The notes beneath the pieces were generated by a model, which saw only the letters and a program-made list of their open reading frames with translations, was not told where the DNA came from and made no database searches. From CALMUP01 sp035327305 (GTDB lineage Bacteria; Verrucomicrobiota; Kiritimatiellia; CAIVKH01), in assembly GCA_035327305.1 (NCBI GenBank), contig DAOLDL010000052.1, positions 1 to 21,027 on the forward strand: 21,027 bases of DNA, in the 5' to 3' direction. Positions 7,581 through 15,067 of the stretch are shown here, piece after piece (within the stretch, counting starts at the first letter, position 1; each line of letters begins with the position of its first letter). A program made the translations under genes and the position numbers.

Positions 7581-10027
7581 TACCGCTCTCCCAGCAAGAC
7601 GCCGTTCTGATAGACCCTTAACCTATGGCAGGAGGAATTCTGCACCCCCGCCCCTTTAAAGAAGCGAACCGTGGTTTGGTTCAACTCGTTAAAGTCAGCG
7701 GCATCCAGTTGTTTAAATAGGCTACCGTCATCGAAGGTGATTCCACCGGCAAATATTTCCAGGTCAATCACCGTATCAGGCAACAACGGACTGTGAACGA
7801 TATCCATCTCCACTAATTCGGTTCCATCGGAATAGGTTTCCACTATTTCGAATCGGACCTGCCCTGAAGAGAACAGGTTGAAGCCGCGTACCTCGATATT
7901 GTCCAGAATCGCGCCGCCATTCCCCAATCGCACCACAGCATATGCAGGAGTAACGTTATCGGCGCGCAGGTTGAACGAACGACCGCCGCCGGGCAGGGAT
8001 CCCGTGTCGGCATAGTATATGTGAGGCGCGAACTCCAGAAGAAGTCCGGTGTTGATATTGGAACAATTCCAACCCCGTACCTTACCCAACCAGGCTGCCG
8101 GACTATCATCAAACGATGCGGCGACCACCGTGACGGTAATATTGTTTGTCGTAAGTATGCCGTCGTCGTGGATTCCAGTCAGGACGTATGAACCGGCTGT
8201 GGAAAAAGTATGGGCTACCGGAGTTCCTATTGTAGTGGCATAGGTGGGTACTCCATCGATCTCAATATCGACATCCCCGATAACAGCACCTAGCGGGTAA
8301 GCGGTCAACAGCAGTGCATCTCCTTCGCGTAGTGTCATGTCATGACCAAGAATTAGATTCGTGGTATCCCATTCAATATCTTCAGATTCCAGAAGAACGC
8401 CGCCCTCGTAACTTAACACAACCTGCGTTGCCTGGGTGGGATTCAGTGGTACGTCGGCATACCAACGAGCGCCAGCACCTCGCTTCAAGGCAACGCCGCT
8501 TGAGGCGCTCATCAACCCGAAGTAAGCTACCCTTCCCTCCAGGAATGCTGGCGATACCGCGCTGGAAGGGGGTAAGAGATCTGCACCGTTTCGAGCTGTA
8601 AGCCAATTCTCCACCCAATCCTTGATGCCGTCGTTGTTGGTATCTGGACCCGCGAGAGAGTAGAGCTTTATATTCGAAAGAGTTAACCGATTATATGCGC
8701 GGTCATTGTCCCATACAACACGAATCGAATGGGTTCCCTGCTGTAAATATGGTGTTATGCATTGAGTTACGGTATTTGTCAGTTCCGGCGTCCACAGAAC
8801 CCTTTGAATCCATTCGCCATTGATATAGACATCAAGATCGGCAGGCCTAGAAATTCCCGCAAGATAGGGTAAGACGTAACCATCGAGGTTTAACAAGTAG
8901 GTGTCTGCCGACGAAACCGTAAATACGTATTCCGCGACACCCCGGTTGGTTCCCGTGTTAATTGTTACTCCGTTCAAAGTGGACCAAACACCTACGGTGT
9001 TCGTCGCATCCGCCCCATTAATTGTCAGCACAAGGTTCAACGTATGGGTGTTGGCGGTGAGCGGGTCCGTATGAGTCCCCAGCACCTCTATGGCGTCATT
9101 GAGGCCATCGTTGTCGGTATCTTGGACAGAGGGATCGGTTCCTGCGGCAAACTCGGCGACATTACTAAGTCCATCGCCATCATTATCGGCACCGGCATCC
9201 TGTGGGGATGCCGGGTCAAAACCGTGGGCAATCTCCCATCCATTTGGCATGCCATCGCCATCCTGATCTAAGTACGGGTCGTAATTGACCAAGGAGTAGA
9301 AGTCGAATCCCCCGTTATTATCCCAATGATCACTTCCGACCCAATCCTTGATTATGATGGCATACCTGAGCGTTACTGCCGGCCCAAATTTACCCATGTT
9401 CACATGCCATTTATCATTGTTACCTGCCTGACCGTTAAACGACAGATTTGTTGACTTCCAAGTTAACCCGCGATTAACTGTATATACCACCATGCCTTCT
9501 TTGGTAGCACCTGCCGGCCACGTCTCAATATTCACCCAAAAATTGTCGTTCGATGTGATTGAACCATTAGATGGATAATTCCAAGTGTTTCCAACCCATT
9601 GAACACGACCATTGTGATGTGCCGGAAACCAGTAGTTCTGTCCCCCATTGCTGTCCCATATGTTTCCGCCCCAATCATCCCAACCATGAAAATAGAAATC
9701 GACAATTTGTGTTGCTGGAAATTCCCACCAAGGAATGAATTCATAAATCGAATTTCCACTAGCATTTCCGATGTAGGTCATTCCATATGTGTTAAATGCT
9801 CCGCCATTGACGCTTATGCCCACTTCTGCATGTAACCCCCAATAGTCTTGGTTCATTAAAACCGTAAAAACTCCAGGGTTTCCTCCGTTGTGGCGTAAAT
9901 ACGAACCGTACACCCCCATCCAAGATGGAAAAGCGAAGGCGCTACCGCCGCCCAGCGCCCAGAAGATGCACATCATTGTGATGGCATAATGCACTGGCTT
10001 TATCGGCATGAGACTGATTTCTTTCAT
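7580..10027 (-). CDS. Exported lectin-like protein: two CBM25-like domains, TSP3 repeats, CBM6/35-like domain
   Basis: This 815-residue protein has a clear signal peptide with predicted cleavage after A32 (SAFA|FPSW). Two CBM25-like beta domains follow, at about 36-135 and 158-246, each ending in the family's Trp-Asp-Asn/Ser-Asn-Gly-Gly signature (NIWDSNGGQNYWF at 122-134, HWDNNGGFDFY at 234-244). CBM25 modules bind starch and glycogen. Residues about 250-325 carry TSP3-type calcium repeats (DQDGDGMPNGWE, DNDGDGLSNVAEF, DTDNDGLND). Residues about 345-460 resemble a CBM6/35 jelly roll, then another DTNNDGIKDW repeat at 462-471. Residues about 583-636 look like a PKD/Ig fold, and the last 180 residues are unassigned beta-rich sequence. 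No catalytic domain is visible, so I read it as a glycan-binding surface or secreted protein. It heads the three-gene unit. GGAGG lies 6 bases before the ATG, supporting this start over the Met at residue 7. Confidence 0.87.
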   Translation of the reverse strand: MKEISLMPIKPVHYAITMMCIFWALGGGSAFAFPSWMGVYGSYLRHNGGNPGVFTVLMNQDYWGLHAEVGISVNGGAFNTYGMTYIGNASGNSIYEFIPWWEFPATQIVDFYFHGWDDWGGNIWDSNGGQNYWFPAHHNGRVQWVGNTWNYPSNGSITSNDNFWVNIETWPAGATKEGMVVYTVNRGLTWKSTNLSFNGQAGNNDKWHVNMGKFGPAVTLRYAIIIKDWVGSDHWDNNGGFDFYSLVNYDPYLDQDGDGMPNGWEIAHGFDPASPQDAGADNDGDGLSNVAEFAAGTDPSVQDTDNDGLNDAIEVLGTHTDPLTANTHTLNLVLTINGADATNTVGVWSTLNGVTINTGTNRGVAEYVFTVSSADTYLLNLDGYVLPYLAGISRPADLDVYINGEWIQRVLWTPELTNTVTQCITPYLQQGTHSIRVVWDNDRAYNRLTLSNIKLYSLAGPDTNNDGIKDWVENWLTARNGADLLPPSSAVSPAFLEGRVAYFGLMSASSGVALKRGAGARWYADVPLNPTQATQVVLSYEGGVLLESEDIEWDTTNLILGHDMTLREGDALLLTAYPLGAVIGDVDIEIDGVPTYATTIGTPVAHTFSTAGSYVLTGIHDDGILTTNNITVTVVAASFDDSPAAWLGKVRGWNCSNINTGLLLEFAPHIYYADTGSLPGGGRSFNLRADNVTPAYAVVRLGNGGAILDNIEVRGFNLFSSGQVRFEIVETYSDGTELVEMDIVHSPLLPDTVIDLEIFAGGITFDDGSLFKQLDAADFNELNQTTVRFFKGAGVQNSSCHRLRVYQNGVLLGER

Positions 10028-10033
10028 GATCGA

Positions 10034-10038
10034 CCTCC
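10034..10038 (-). promoter_or_regulatory. Ribosome binding site of the lectin-like gene
   Basis: GGAGG on the minus strand, 6 bases before the ATG at 10027. It decides the start codon, because an in-frame Met seven codons on has no comparable site. Confidence 0.75.
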
Positions 10039-10102
10039 GTTTCAGATCGCCGCACCTCTATCGGCAACCCACTCTCAACGGAGTCCATCAAAACGGAAAT
10101 CG

Positions 10103-10132
10103 AGACGATCATCACGTCTTTTCATCAGACGT
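10103..10132 (-). promoter_or_regulatory. Possible alternative-hairpin leader upstream of the lectin-like gene
   Basis: Three complementary arms lie in a row: AGACG (10103-10107), ACGTCT (10114-10119) and AGACGT (10127-10132, plus-strand reading). The middle arm can pair with either neighbour, so two mutually exclusive small hairpins are possible 75-105 bases before the start codon. The stems are only 5-6 bp and the transcription start is unknown, so this may be chance. Confidence 0.25.
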
Positions 10133-10170
10133 TTTTCGGAAAAAAACAGTCATAAACTGAACTGCGAATC

Positions 10171-10229
10171 TGCGCTCATTCACACTCTGCTTCCAGCGAA
10201 GCAAGTTTCAAAACGCAAGAATGAGCGCA
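10171..10229. repeat. Nested inverted repeat between the AraC gene and the lectin-like gene
   Basis: TGCGCTCATTC (10171-10181) and GAATGAGCGCA (10219-10229) are perfect 11-bp inverted copies. Inside their 37-base loop is a second perfect hairpin, TGCTTC-CAGC-GAAGCA (10188-10203). The structure begins 7 bases after the AraC-type stop codon on the minus strand. It could end the regulator transcript (a run of seven Ts follows some 25 bases further, at 10140-10146 on the minus strand, which is far for an intrinsic terminator) or be a regulator site for the three-gene unit. The 208-base gap 10028-10235 holds this, the alternative hairpins, the ribosome site and no gene. Confidence 0.45.
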
Positions 10230-10235
10230 AAGGCT

Positions 10236-11294
10236 TCAGGTTTGTTTGAGGTTTTGAACAGCTCGCTTATGAAACGCCGTTGGCGTCATGCCATGAAAAC
10301 GAGTAAATGCCTTGGTAAATGTTGACGGGTCCGTAAAACCCAACTGATAGCACGCATCCTTGACGGAAATATCCGTGCGTCCCATCAACGCGGCAGCGCG
10401 TTTCATCAATACACCAACTGCGTATTGTTTGGGTGTGATACCGAATTTTCGCTTAAACTCCCGAATGAAGTAGGATTCTGATATTCCCACCTCCTTTGCC
10501 ACGCGCGCGACACAACCAGCGTCGAGAAAGCCGATACCATTCATCATGGAGCGCGCCTTCAAGATTGCCCCGCTTTTGCTCATGCATGGAGAAAGCATGT
10601 TGGCTCCGCTAGCCAACCCTTCCTGCCGTATGTGCCTCGAAAAAATGGAAATCACCTTCAAAAGGCCCGCAATTATTTCCGGGCAAACCCCGTACCGTGG
10701 ATTGGTTAATGATTTTGAGATTTGATCCATTATCGCGTCAATTTCCTCCCTGTCCGCTCCCAATACATTGAACCCGCTACCCTCATACATAAAAAACCAC
10801 TCATAAAAAGGCGTAAACGCCATGTCCGCCGCATCATTCACCTCAACCAGCATCTGTGCCGCATCTATAGAGATGTCAAAATTTATCACCATTGCAAACC
10901 AATGCTCATCTTCGTGTTCAATATTCCAGTTCGTCTGGTGTGCACATGCAGGCGGGATGGCAATCACATGTCCTGGTTCACATAATTCGATGAGATTACG
11001 TTCCGGAAAATTGATCGATCCCTTGCCGTTCAATGTGTAAATTATTTCGGCATGAGGGTGAGTATGCATGGGATAGCGACCGCGGCCAATATGCTCATGG
11101 GTGCCAAGATATCCGACCGGCAACTCAATGCCCTGGGTGCAAATACTGACCGGTCCCAGCCAACGTCGGCTGACATAGCGCACATTGTTCGTAGGCCATG
11201 GCTCAACTTCACCATTTATACGAACCCGATCAACTACGCGTCCACCTGGAAGGGGCGCATTTTCGTAGTAATTATCAACTAAAGGTGACTCCAT
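10236..11294 (-). CDS. AraC-family transcriptional regulator with N-terminal cupin sensor
   Basis: This 352-residue protein has a cupin-type sensor at about 65-140 (HTHPHAE at 77-83, later His119) of the kind that binds a small sugar-like ligand, and a C-terminal AraC DNA-binding domain at about 245-347 with two helix-turn-helix units (VARVAKEVGISESYF and VKDACYQLGFTDPSTF) and the family's closing signature (FTRFHGMTPTAF). Length and order are normal for the family. It lies 208 bases upstream of the three-gene lectin/HEAT/RHS unit in the same direction, so it may control that unit, itself, or the divergent region; target and ligand cannot be read from sequence. Upstream of the ATG the minus strand has GGAGG 13 bases away and AGG closer, so the ribosome site is only fair. 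Confidence 0.93.
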   Translation of the reverse strand: MESPLVDNYYENAPLPGGRVVDRVRINGEVEPWPTNNVRYVSRRWLGPVSICTQGIELPVGYLGTHEHIGRGRYPMHTHPHAEIIYTLNGKGSINFPERNLIELCEPGHVIAIPPACAHQTNWNIEHEDEHWFAMVINFDISIDAAQMLVEVNDAADMAFTPFYEWFFMYEGSGFNVLGADREEIDAIMDQISKSLTNPRYGVCPEIIAGLLKVISIFSRHIRQEGLASGANMLSPCMSKSGAILKARSMMNGIGFLDAGCVARVAKEVGISESYFIREFKRKFGITPKQYAVGVLMKRAAALMGRTDISVKDACYQLGFTDPSTFTKAFTRFHGMTPTAFHKRAVQNLKQT

Positions 11295-11313
11295 AATGGT
11301 CTACCTGCCTCCA

Positions 11314-11359
11314 TTGCAACCTCATGCAATCATTGCGTTTCGGTTTGGGTTTTTGTCAA
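11314..11359 (-). promoter_or_regulatory. Candidate promoter and operator of the AraC-type gene
   Basis: A perfect TTGACA lies on the minus strand at 11359-11354, about 60 bases before the AraC-type start. No good -10 box follows at 16-18 bases (the best is CGCAAT). Overlapping that position is a perfect odd palindrome GCAAT-C-ATTGC (11326-11336), with TTGCAA at 11314-11319 next to it. A weak -10 covered by a palindrome would fit an activator-dependent or autoregulated promoter, but this is inference. The rest of the 237-base gap 11295-11531 holds the palindromes AAAACGTTTT (11366-11375) and AAGCGCTT (11463-11470), and no gene. Confidence 0.3.
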
Positions 11360-11531
11360 CTCAATAAAACGTTTTGCTTTATTCAGCAACACTCACTTAC
11401 ACAGAATAGAGAACTTTTTCGGCAACGACTTTGGCTGAAACAATTTATCGGCCCGTCCGTTGAAGCGCTTAACAAATAATGTTATCGCAAAGAGGTCACA
11501 TGTGAATTATGAAGGACGCGAAATAATTGGA

Positions 11532-12446
11532 CTAGCCATTCGCGCGCATCGCGCGCAACCGTTCCCGCAAACGCTTTTCCGCACTCGAAGTATCGGGTAT
11601 GGGCAACGGAGTCCTTGGCGCGAGTGCCGCGTCGCATTCCGGCAATCCCGTCCAGTCAAATATTGGCGGTGTCGCTCCGGTTTGTCGCGCAATCAGCCAG
11701 CGTGATAAATGCTCCAAACCAATAACATCGGCCGCGCAGTAACGCACCAATCGGTCCAGCAATTTCCTGTTTCCGGTCGCTTTCCATCGACGCCACAACC
11801 AATCCGCCTCCGCGCCATCCATGCCGGCAAGATCAGGGGGCCGCTGGAGTCCGACATTGCGCTCGATTTCTTTTAGGCCGCCGCGCAATTCCACATGATA
11901 AAACAACCAACGCAAATCGATGTGCGGAATGTCGCGCATTGGGATATGAAAGTGGTTTTCCATCTGCGGCACATCGAATGACGCACCATTAAATGTGACC
12001 AGCAGGCGTATTTCATCCATCAGGGCCAGAAAGTCGTCGAGGTTGCGGTCCGCCATGAAGGTGTACATCCGCCCGCGATGACGCGCCATGATCAGAGTGA
12101 TTTCCGGACGCAGTTGGTCTCCCGAAGTTTCGATATCAAGGAAACTGGCGTCCTGCATGAAGTCGGCAAGAATCCGCCATTGCTCGGCGCGGTGAAATGT
12201 ATTTACAAGGAAGCGCAGATCACCAGACTGAACAGCGACTTCACATTGTCGCACGGTCTTCACCCAGCCAGGCGTGGAATCATCCAGTCCGGGCAGGTCG
12301 GCATGATGTTCGCGGAGAAGCTCCATCCAAGTGTTCACGCCCCGGGATCGCGCCGCAGAGATTCTTTTTGGGCCGAATCCCGGCAAATGCATAAATGCCC
12401 CGGTTACATGACGCATGACAGGCGTGCTCTTGCTGTTCACCGTCAA
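11532..12446 (-). CDS. YprB-like RNase H-fold 3'-5' exonuclease (DEDDy type) with N-terminal HhH-like segment
   Basis: This protein of 304 residues (from a TTG at 12446) carries the YprB/RNase_H_2-type exonuclease fold. The DEDD acidic residues are visible: LDIET with D104 and E106, TFNGASFD with D158, and YCAAD with Y236 and D240, a YxxxD arrangement typical of DEDDy nucleases. Residues about 20-47 (LPGFGPKRI...) look like a helix-hairpin-helix that could bind DNA or RNA. Members are thought to be metal-dependent nucleases; the substrate is unknown. The TTG lies 3 bases after the stop of the deoxyhypusine synthase-like gene, suggesting coupled translation; the ATG at 12416 (residue 11) is an alternative start, and neither has a clear ribosome site. 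Confidence 0.85.
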   Translation of the reverse strand: MTVNSKSTPVMRHVTGAFMHLPGFGPKRISAARSRGVNTWMELLREHHADLPGLDDSTPGWVKTVRQCEVAVQSGDLRFLVNTFHRAEQWRILADFMQDASFLDIETSGDQLRPEITLIMARHRGRMYTFMADRNLDDFLALMDEIRLLVTFNGASFDVPQMENHFHIPMRDIPHIDLRWLFYHVELRGGLKEIERNVGLQRPPDLAGMDGAEADWLWRRWKATGNRKLLDRLVRYCAADVIGLEHLSRWLIARQTGATPPIFDWTGLPECDAALAPRTPLPIPDTSSAEKRLRERLRAMRANG

Positions 12447-12449
12447 CGG

Positions 12450-13469
12450 TCAGCGCAAGGCGGCGATTTTGCGCGATGCAACCCTGGGGTTGCGCTTGCA
12501 TTCCAGCAATGCGGAAAGCATCAACGGCGCGACAATGGTCGCGTCAGACTCTATCACAAACATCGGGGTTTTTTCCGTGAGTTTGTCCCATGTGATTTTT
12601 TCGTTGGGGGTCGCGCCGGAATACGACCCGTAGGAAGTGGTCGAATCGGAAATCTGGCAGAAATACGCCCACGGCTTTGCGTTTTGCTGGAGGTCGTACT
12701 TGATTGACGGCACAACGCAGATGGGAAAATCGCCGGCAATGCCGCCGCCAATTTGGAAAAACCCGACGCCCACGCCTTTCGACATGACTTTGTATTCGTC
12801 GTAAAACGCACCCATGTATTCCATGCCGGATTTCACAATCGATGCATTGCATTCGCCGAGTTTCACATGGGAGGCGAAGATGTTGCCGAACGTGGAGTCC
12901 TCGCATCCGGGCACGACGATCGGCAACTTCGCCTTCGCCGCGGCCAGAAGCCAGCATTCCGACGGATTGCCCTGGCGCAATTTCGGTCCGATTTTCGTGA
13001 TCAGTTCGTAGAAATACTCGTGCCAGAAACGGCGATCGCCACTTCGGGACGCCCGCATCCACATCGGAACAATGATTTTTTCGACGGCACGGAATGCTTC
13101 ATCTTCCGGAATACTGGTGTCGGTGACGCGGCGCATGCGGTCTTCCAGAATACGCGTGTCATCCTTTTTCGTGAAATAGCGGTAGTCGGGAAAGTCCTTG
13201 TAATGATCATGTGCAACCAGGCGGAAAAGTGATTCTTCGAGATTGGCGCCGGTTACGGAAAGTCCATGCACCAGGCCCTCGCGAATCGCCGGCGCCAAGG
13301 TGATGCCGAGTTGGGCGGACGACATGGCGCCGGCCATGGCCCAGAACATTTTTCCGCCTTTCTCGATGTGGCGCCAATACGCGATCGTGGCGTCGCGGGT
13401 GGCACGCGCGTTAAAGTTCTTATAATTGGTAAGAATAAAATCCAGTATTGGTGTTTGTGTCGCGGTCAT
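12450..13469 (-). CDS. Bacterial deoxyhypusine synthase homologue
   Basis: This 339-residue protein belongs to the deoxyhypusine synthase (DHS) family. In eukaryotes and archaea the enzyme moves the aminobutyl group of spermidine to a lysine of eIF5A using NAD. Visible family features are GGKMFWAMAGAMSSAQLG at 38-55, the glycine-rich Rossmann stretch VGVGFFQIGGGIAGDFP (233-249), and ITWDK (292-296), whose K296 aligns by eye with the catalytic lysine of human DHS (VSWGK). Bacteria have no eIF5A-type substrate; reported bacterial homologues include homospermidine-forming enzymes, so a polyamine role is more likely. Key residues appear intact. It is followed after 3 bases by the exonuclease gene and preceded by glpD after 105 bases. 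The ATG at 13469 has only a weak ribosome site. Confidence 0.88.
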   Translation of the reverse strand: MTATQTPILDFILTNYKNFNARATRDATIAYWRHIEKGGKMFWAMAGAMSSAQLGITLAPAIREGLVHGLSVTGANLEESLFRLVAHDHYKDFPDYRYFTKKDDTRILEDRMRRVTDTSIPEDEAFRAVEKIIVPMWMRASRSGDRRFWHEYFYELITKIGPKLRQGNPSECWLLAAAKAKLPIVVPGCEDSTFGNIFASHVKLGECNASIVKSGMEYMGAFYDEYKVMSKGVGVGFFQIGGGIAGDFPICVVPSIKYDLQQNAKPWAYFCQISDSTTSYGSYSGATPNEKITWDKLTEKTPMFVIESDATIVAPLMLSALLECKRNPRVASRKIAALR

Positions 13470-13574
13470 ATTTGGTTCCCGTTATTCGCGCGCATCATGC
13501 GACGATGCGTGAAAAATGGCAAGCCGACAACACGGTCCTTGAGGATGCTGGCCCCGGGGTAGCGCCCGGGTTGT

Positions 13575-15029
13575 TCACGCTCCGGAGGTTTTGCCCCACG
13601 CGGCACACTGTTCCTGAATCCACGCTTGGTTTTTCATCAGCGCCTCGGCCATCCAGCGCGCGCAATCCGGCGCGGTTTCCATGGCGGCTTCATGATCAAG
13701 CACACCGAGTCGAACGCGCCGCAACAACAGGTCATCAAGATTGCGGGCCATTTCATTGCGCACGGCATGCAACACCCATAAGCGATTCGGCGGTTGAAGA
13801 TGCGACTCCGGCTCCATGCCGGTTGTAAAAATTATTTGTTGTGACTGGCTCGTCCGCACGGGCAATCCGCCCGCCCGGACAGCTTGATCGACACCTGCCT
13901 GCCCCATGGCCCGGCATGTTGTCCACTTCCCGCCGTACACGGAAACCAATCTCGACCCCGAGACATCAATTCGAAAATCACGGCTGATGGCGGAGGTCTT
14001 TTTATTTCCATGCGGCTTGGGTAGGGGGCGAAGTCCGGCAAACATGCCTTTTACATCCGTACGCACCGGCGCCTGCCTGAAAACTTTCGCGCCGTGATTC
14101 AACAGATATTCGATTTCTTCCTCCATCGGTTTCGGTTCGCGTGACGAGTCCGGCCACGGTGTATCCGTCGTGCCGAACAATACCCGGCCATGCCAGGGAA
14201 TCGCAAACAGCACGCGTCCATCGGATGTCCCGGGAATCATCAATGCGGAAGTTCCTCCAAGAAACGATTGATCCAGAACCAAATGAATCCCCTGGCTGGA
14301 GGTCACTTTATTCTCCAACTGTCCATCCATGCGGCACACCGCATCCACCGCAACCCCGGTAGCGTTGATAACTGCGCGTGCTTTAACGGGAAAGACCCGC
14401 CCTGTTTCCCGGTCTTCAACCATGACGCCGACGACTCGTCCGCGCTCCTTGATCAACTCAACTGCGGCGGCATAATTAAGAGGAAAACCACCGGTTTCGA
14501 TCACATGACGAAGAAAACAAATAATCATGCGGGCGTCGTCGAATTGTCCATCCATGTAGCGGACACCGCCGGCCAAAAATTGCGTCGCGCATCCCGGCGA
14601 ACGCGCCACGACCTCCTCCCGGGACAACACGCGTGCGTGTTCATGGGGCGGCGGATGCGCCATGGCATCATACACGCCCATTCCGGCACGGTAGTACCAT
14701 TGCGAAATTCGGGAGCGACACGGTATGATAAATTCGAGAGGATGGACCAGATGCGAAGCGGCGCGAAAGAACCAGGAGCGCTCCCGCAAGGATTCGCGCA
14801 CCAGATGAATGTTGCCCTGCCGGAGGTAACGGACACCGCCATGAATTAATTTCGTGCTTCGACTGGACGTGCCTTCGCCAAAATCGCCCCGCTCAATTAA
14901 AGCAACCGAATAACCGCGACTCAAGGCGTCCACCGCGCAGGCAAACCCCGTCGCCCCGCCACCAATAATTAAAACATCAAATGGCGCGTTGGCGGATTGT
15001 AGACGGGCAATGATTTGTTCGCGTTGCAC
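13575..15029 (-). CDS. glpD: FAD-dependent glycerol-3-phosphate dehydrogenase
   Basis: GlpD oxidises sn-glycerol 3-phosphate to dihydroxyacetone phosphate at the inner membrane and passes electrons to quinone. The 484-residue length is close to that of known GlpD proteins. The FAD-binding motif (VLIIGGGATGFACAVDALS, about 19-37), the following TSSRSTKLIHGGVRYL signature and the C-terminal DAO_C-type helical domain (NEMARNLDDLLLRRVRLG) are all present. The start is a GTG at 15029, the only one that keeps about 20 residues before the dinucleotide fold; no strong ribosome site is seen. It begins 38 bases after the glpK stop, so the two genes most likely share a transcript and form the full glycerol breakdown route. 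In the 105-base gap after it, CCCGGG occurs at 13553-13558 and 13565-13570 and could pair, but no T-run follows. Confidence 0.95.
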   Translation of the reverse strand: MQREQIIARLQSANAPFDVLIIGGGATGFACAVDALSRGYSVALIERGDFGEGTSSRSTKLIHGGVRYLRQGNIHLVRESLRERSWFFRAASHLVHPLEFIIPCRSRISQWYYRAGMGVYDAMAHPPPHEHARVLSREEVVARSPGCATQFLAGGVRYMDGQFDDARMIICFLRHVIETGGFPLNYAAAVELIKERGRVVGVMVEDRETGRVFPVKARAVINATGVAVDAVCRMDGQLENKVTSSQGIHLVLDQSFLGGTSALMIPGTSDGRVLFAIPWHGRVLFGTTDTPWPDSSREPKPMEEEIEYLLNHGAKVFRQAPVRTDVKGMFAGLRPLPKPHGNKKTSAISRDFRIDVSGSRLVSVYGGKWTTCRAMGQAGVDQAVRAGGLPVRTSQSQQIIFTTGMEPESHLQPPNRLWVLHAVRNEMARNLDDLLLRRVRLGVLDHEAAMETAPDCARWMAEALMKNQAWIQEQCAAWGKTSGA

Positions 15030-15067
15030 GCTTGGTTACCAGAGTATGATGTTGCGGCCACAAAGAA

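Noticed and set aside
13553..13570. CCCGGG...CCCGGG pairing after glpD as a terminator
   Set aside because: It has 6-bp arms and no T-run on either strand, so an intrinsic terminator is not supported.
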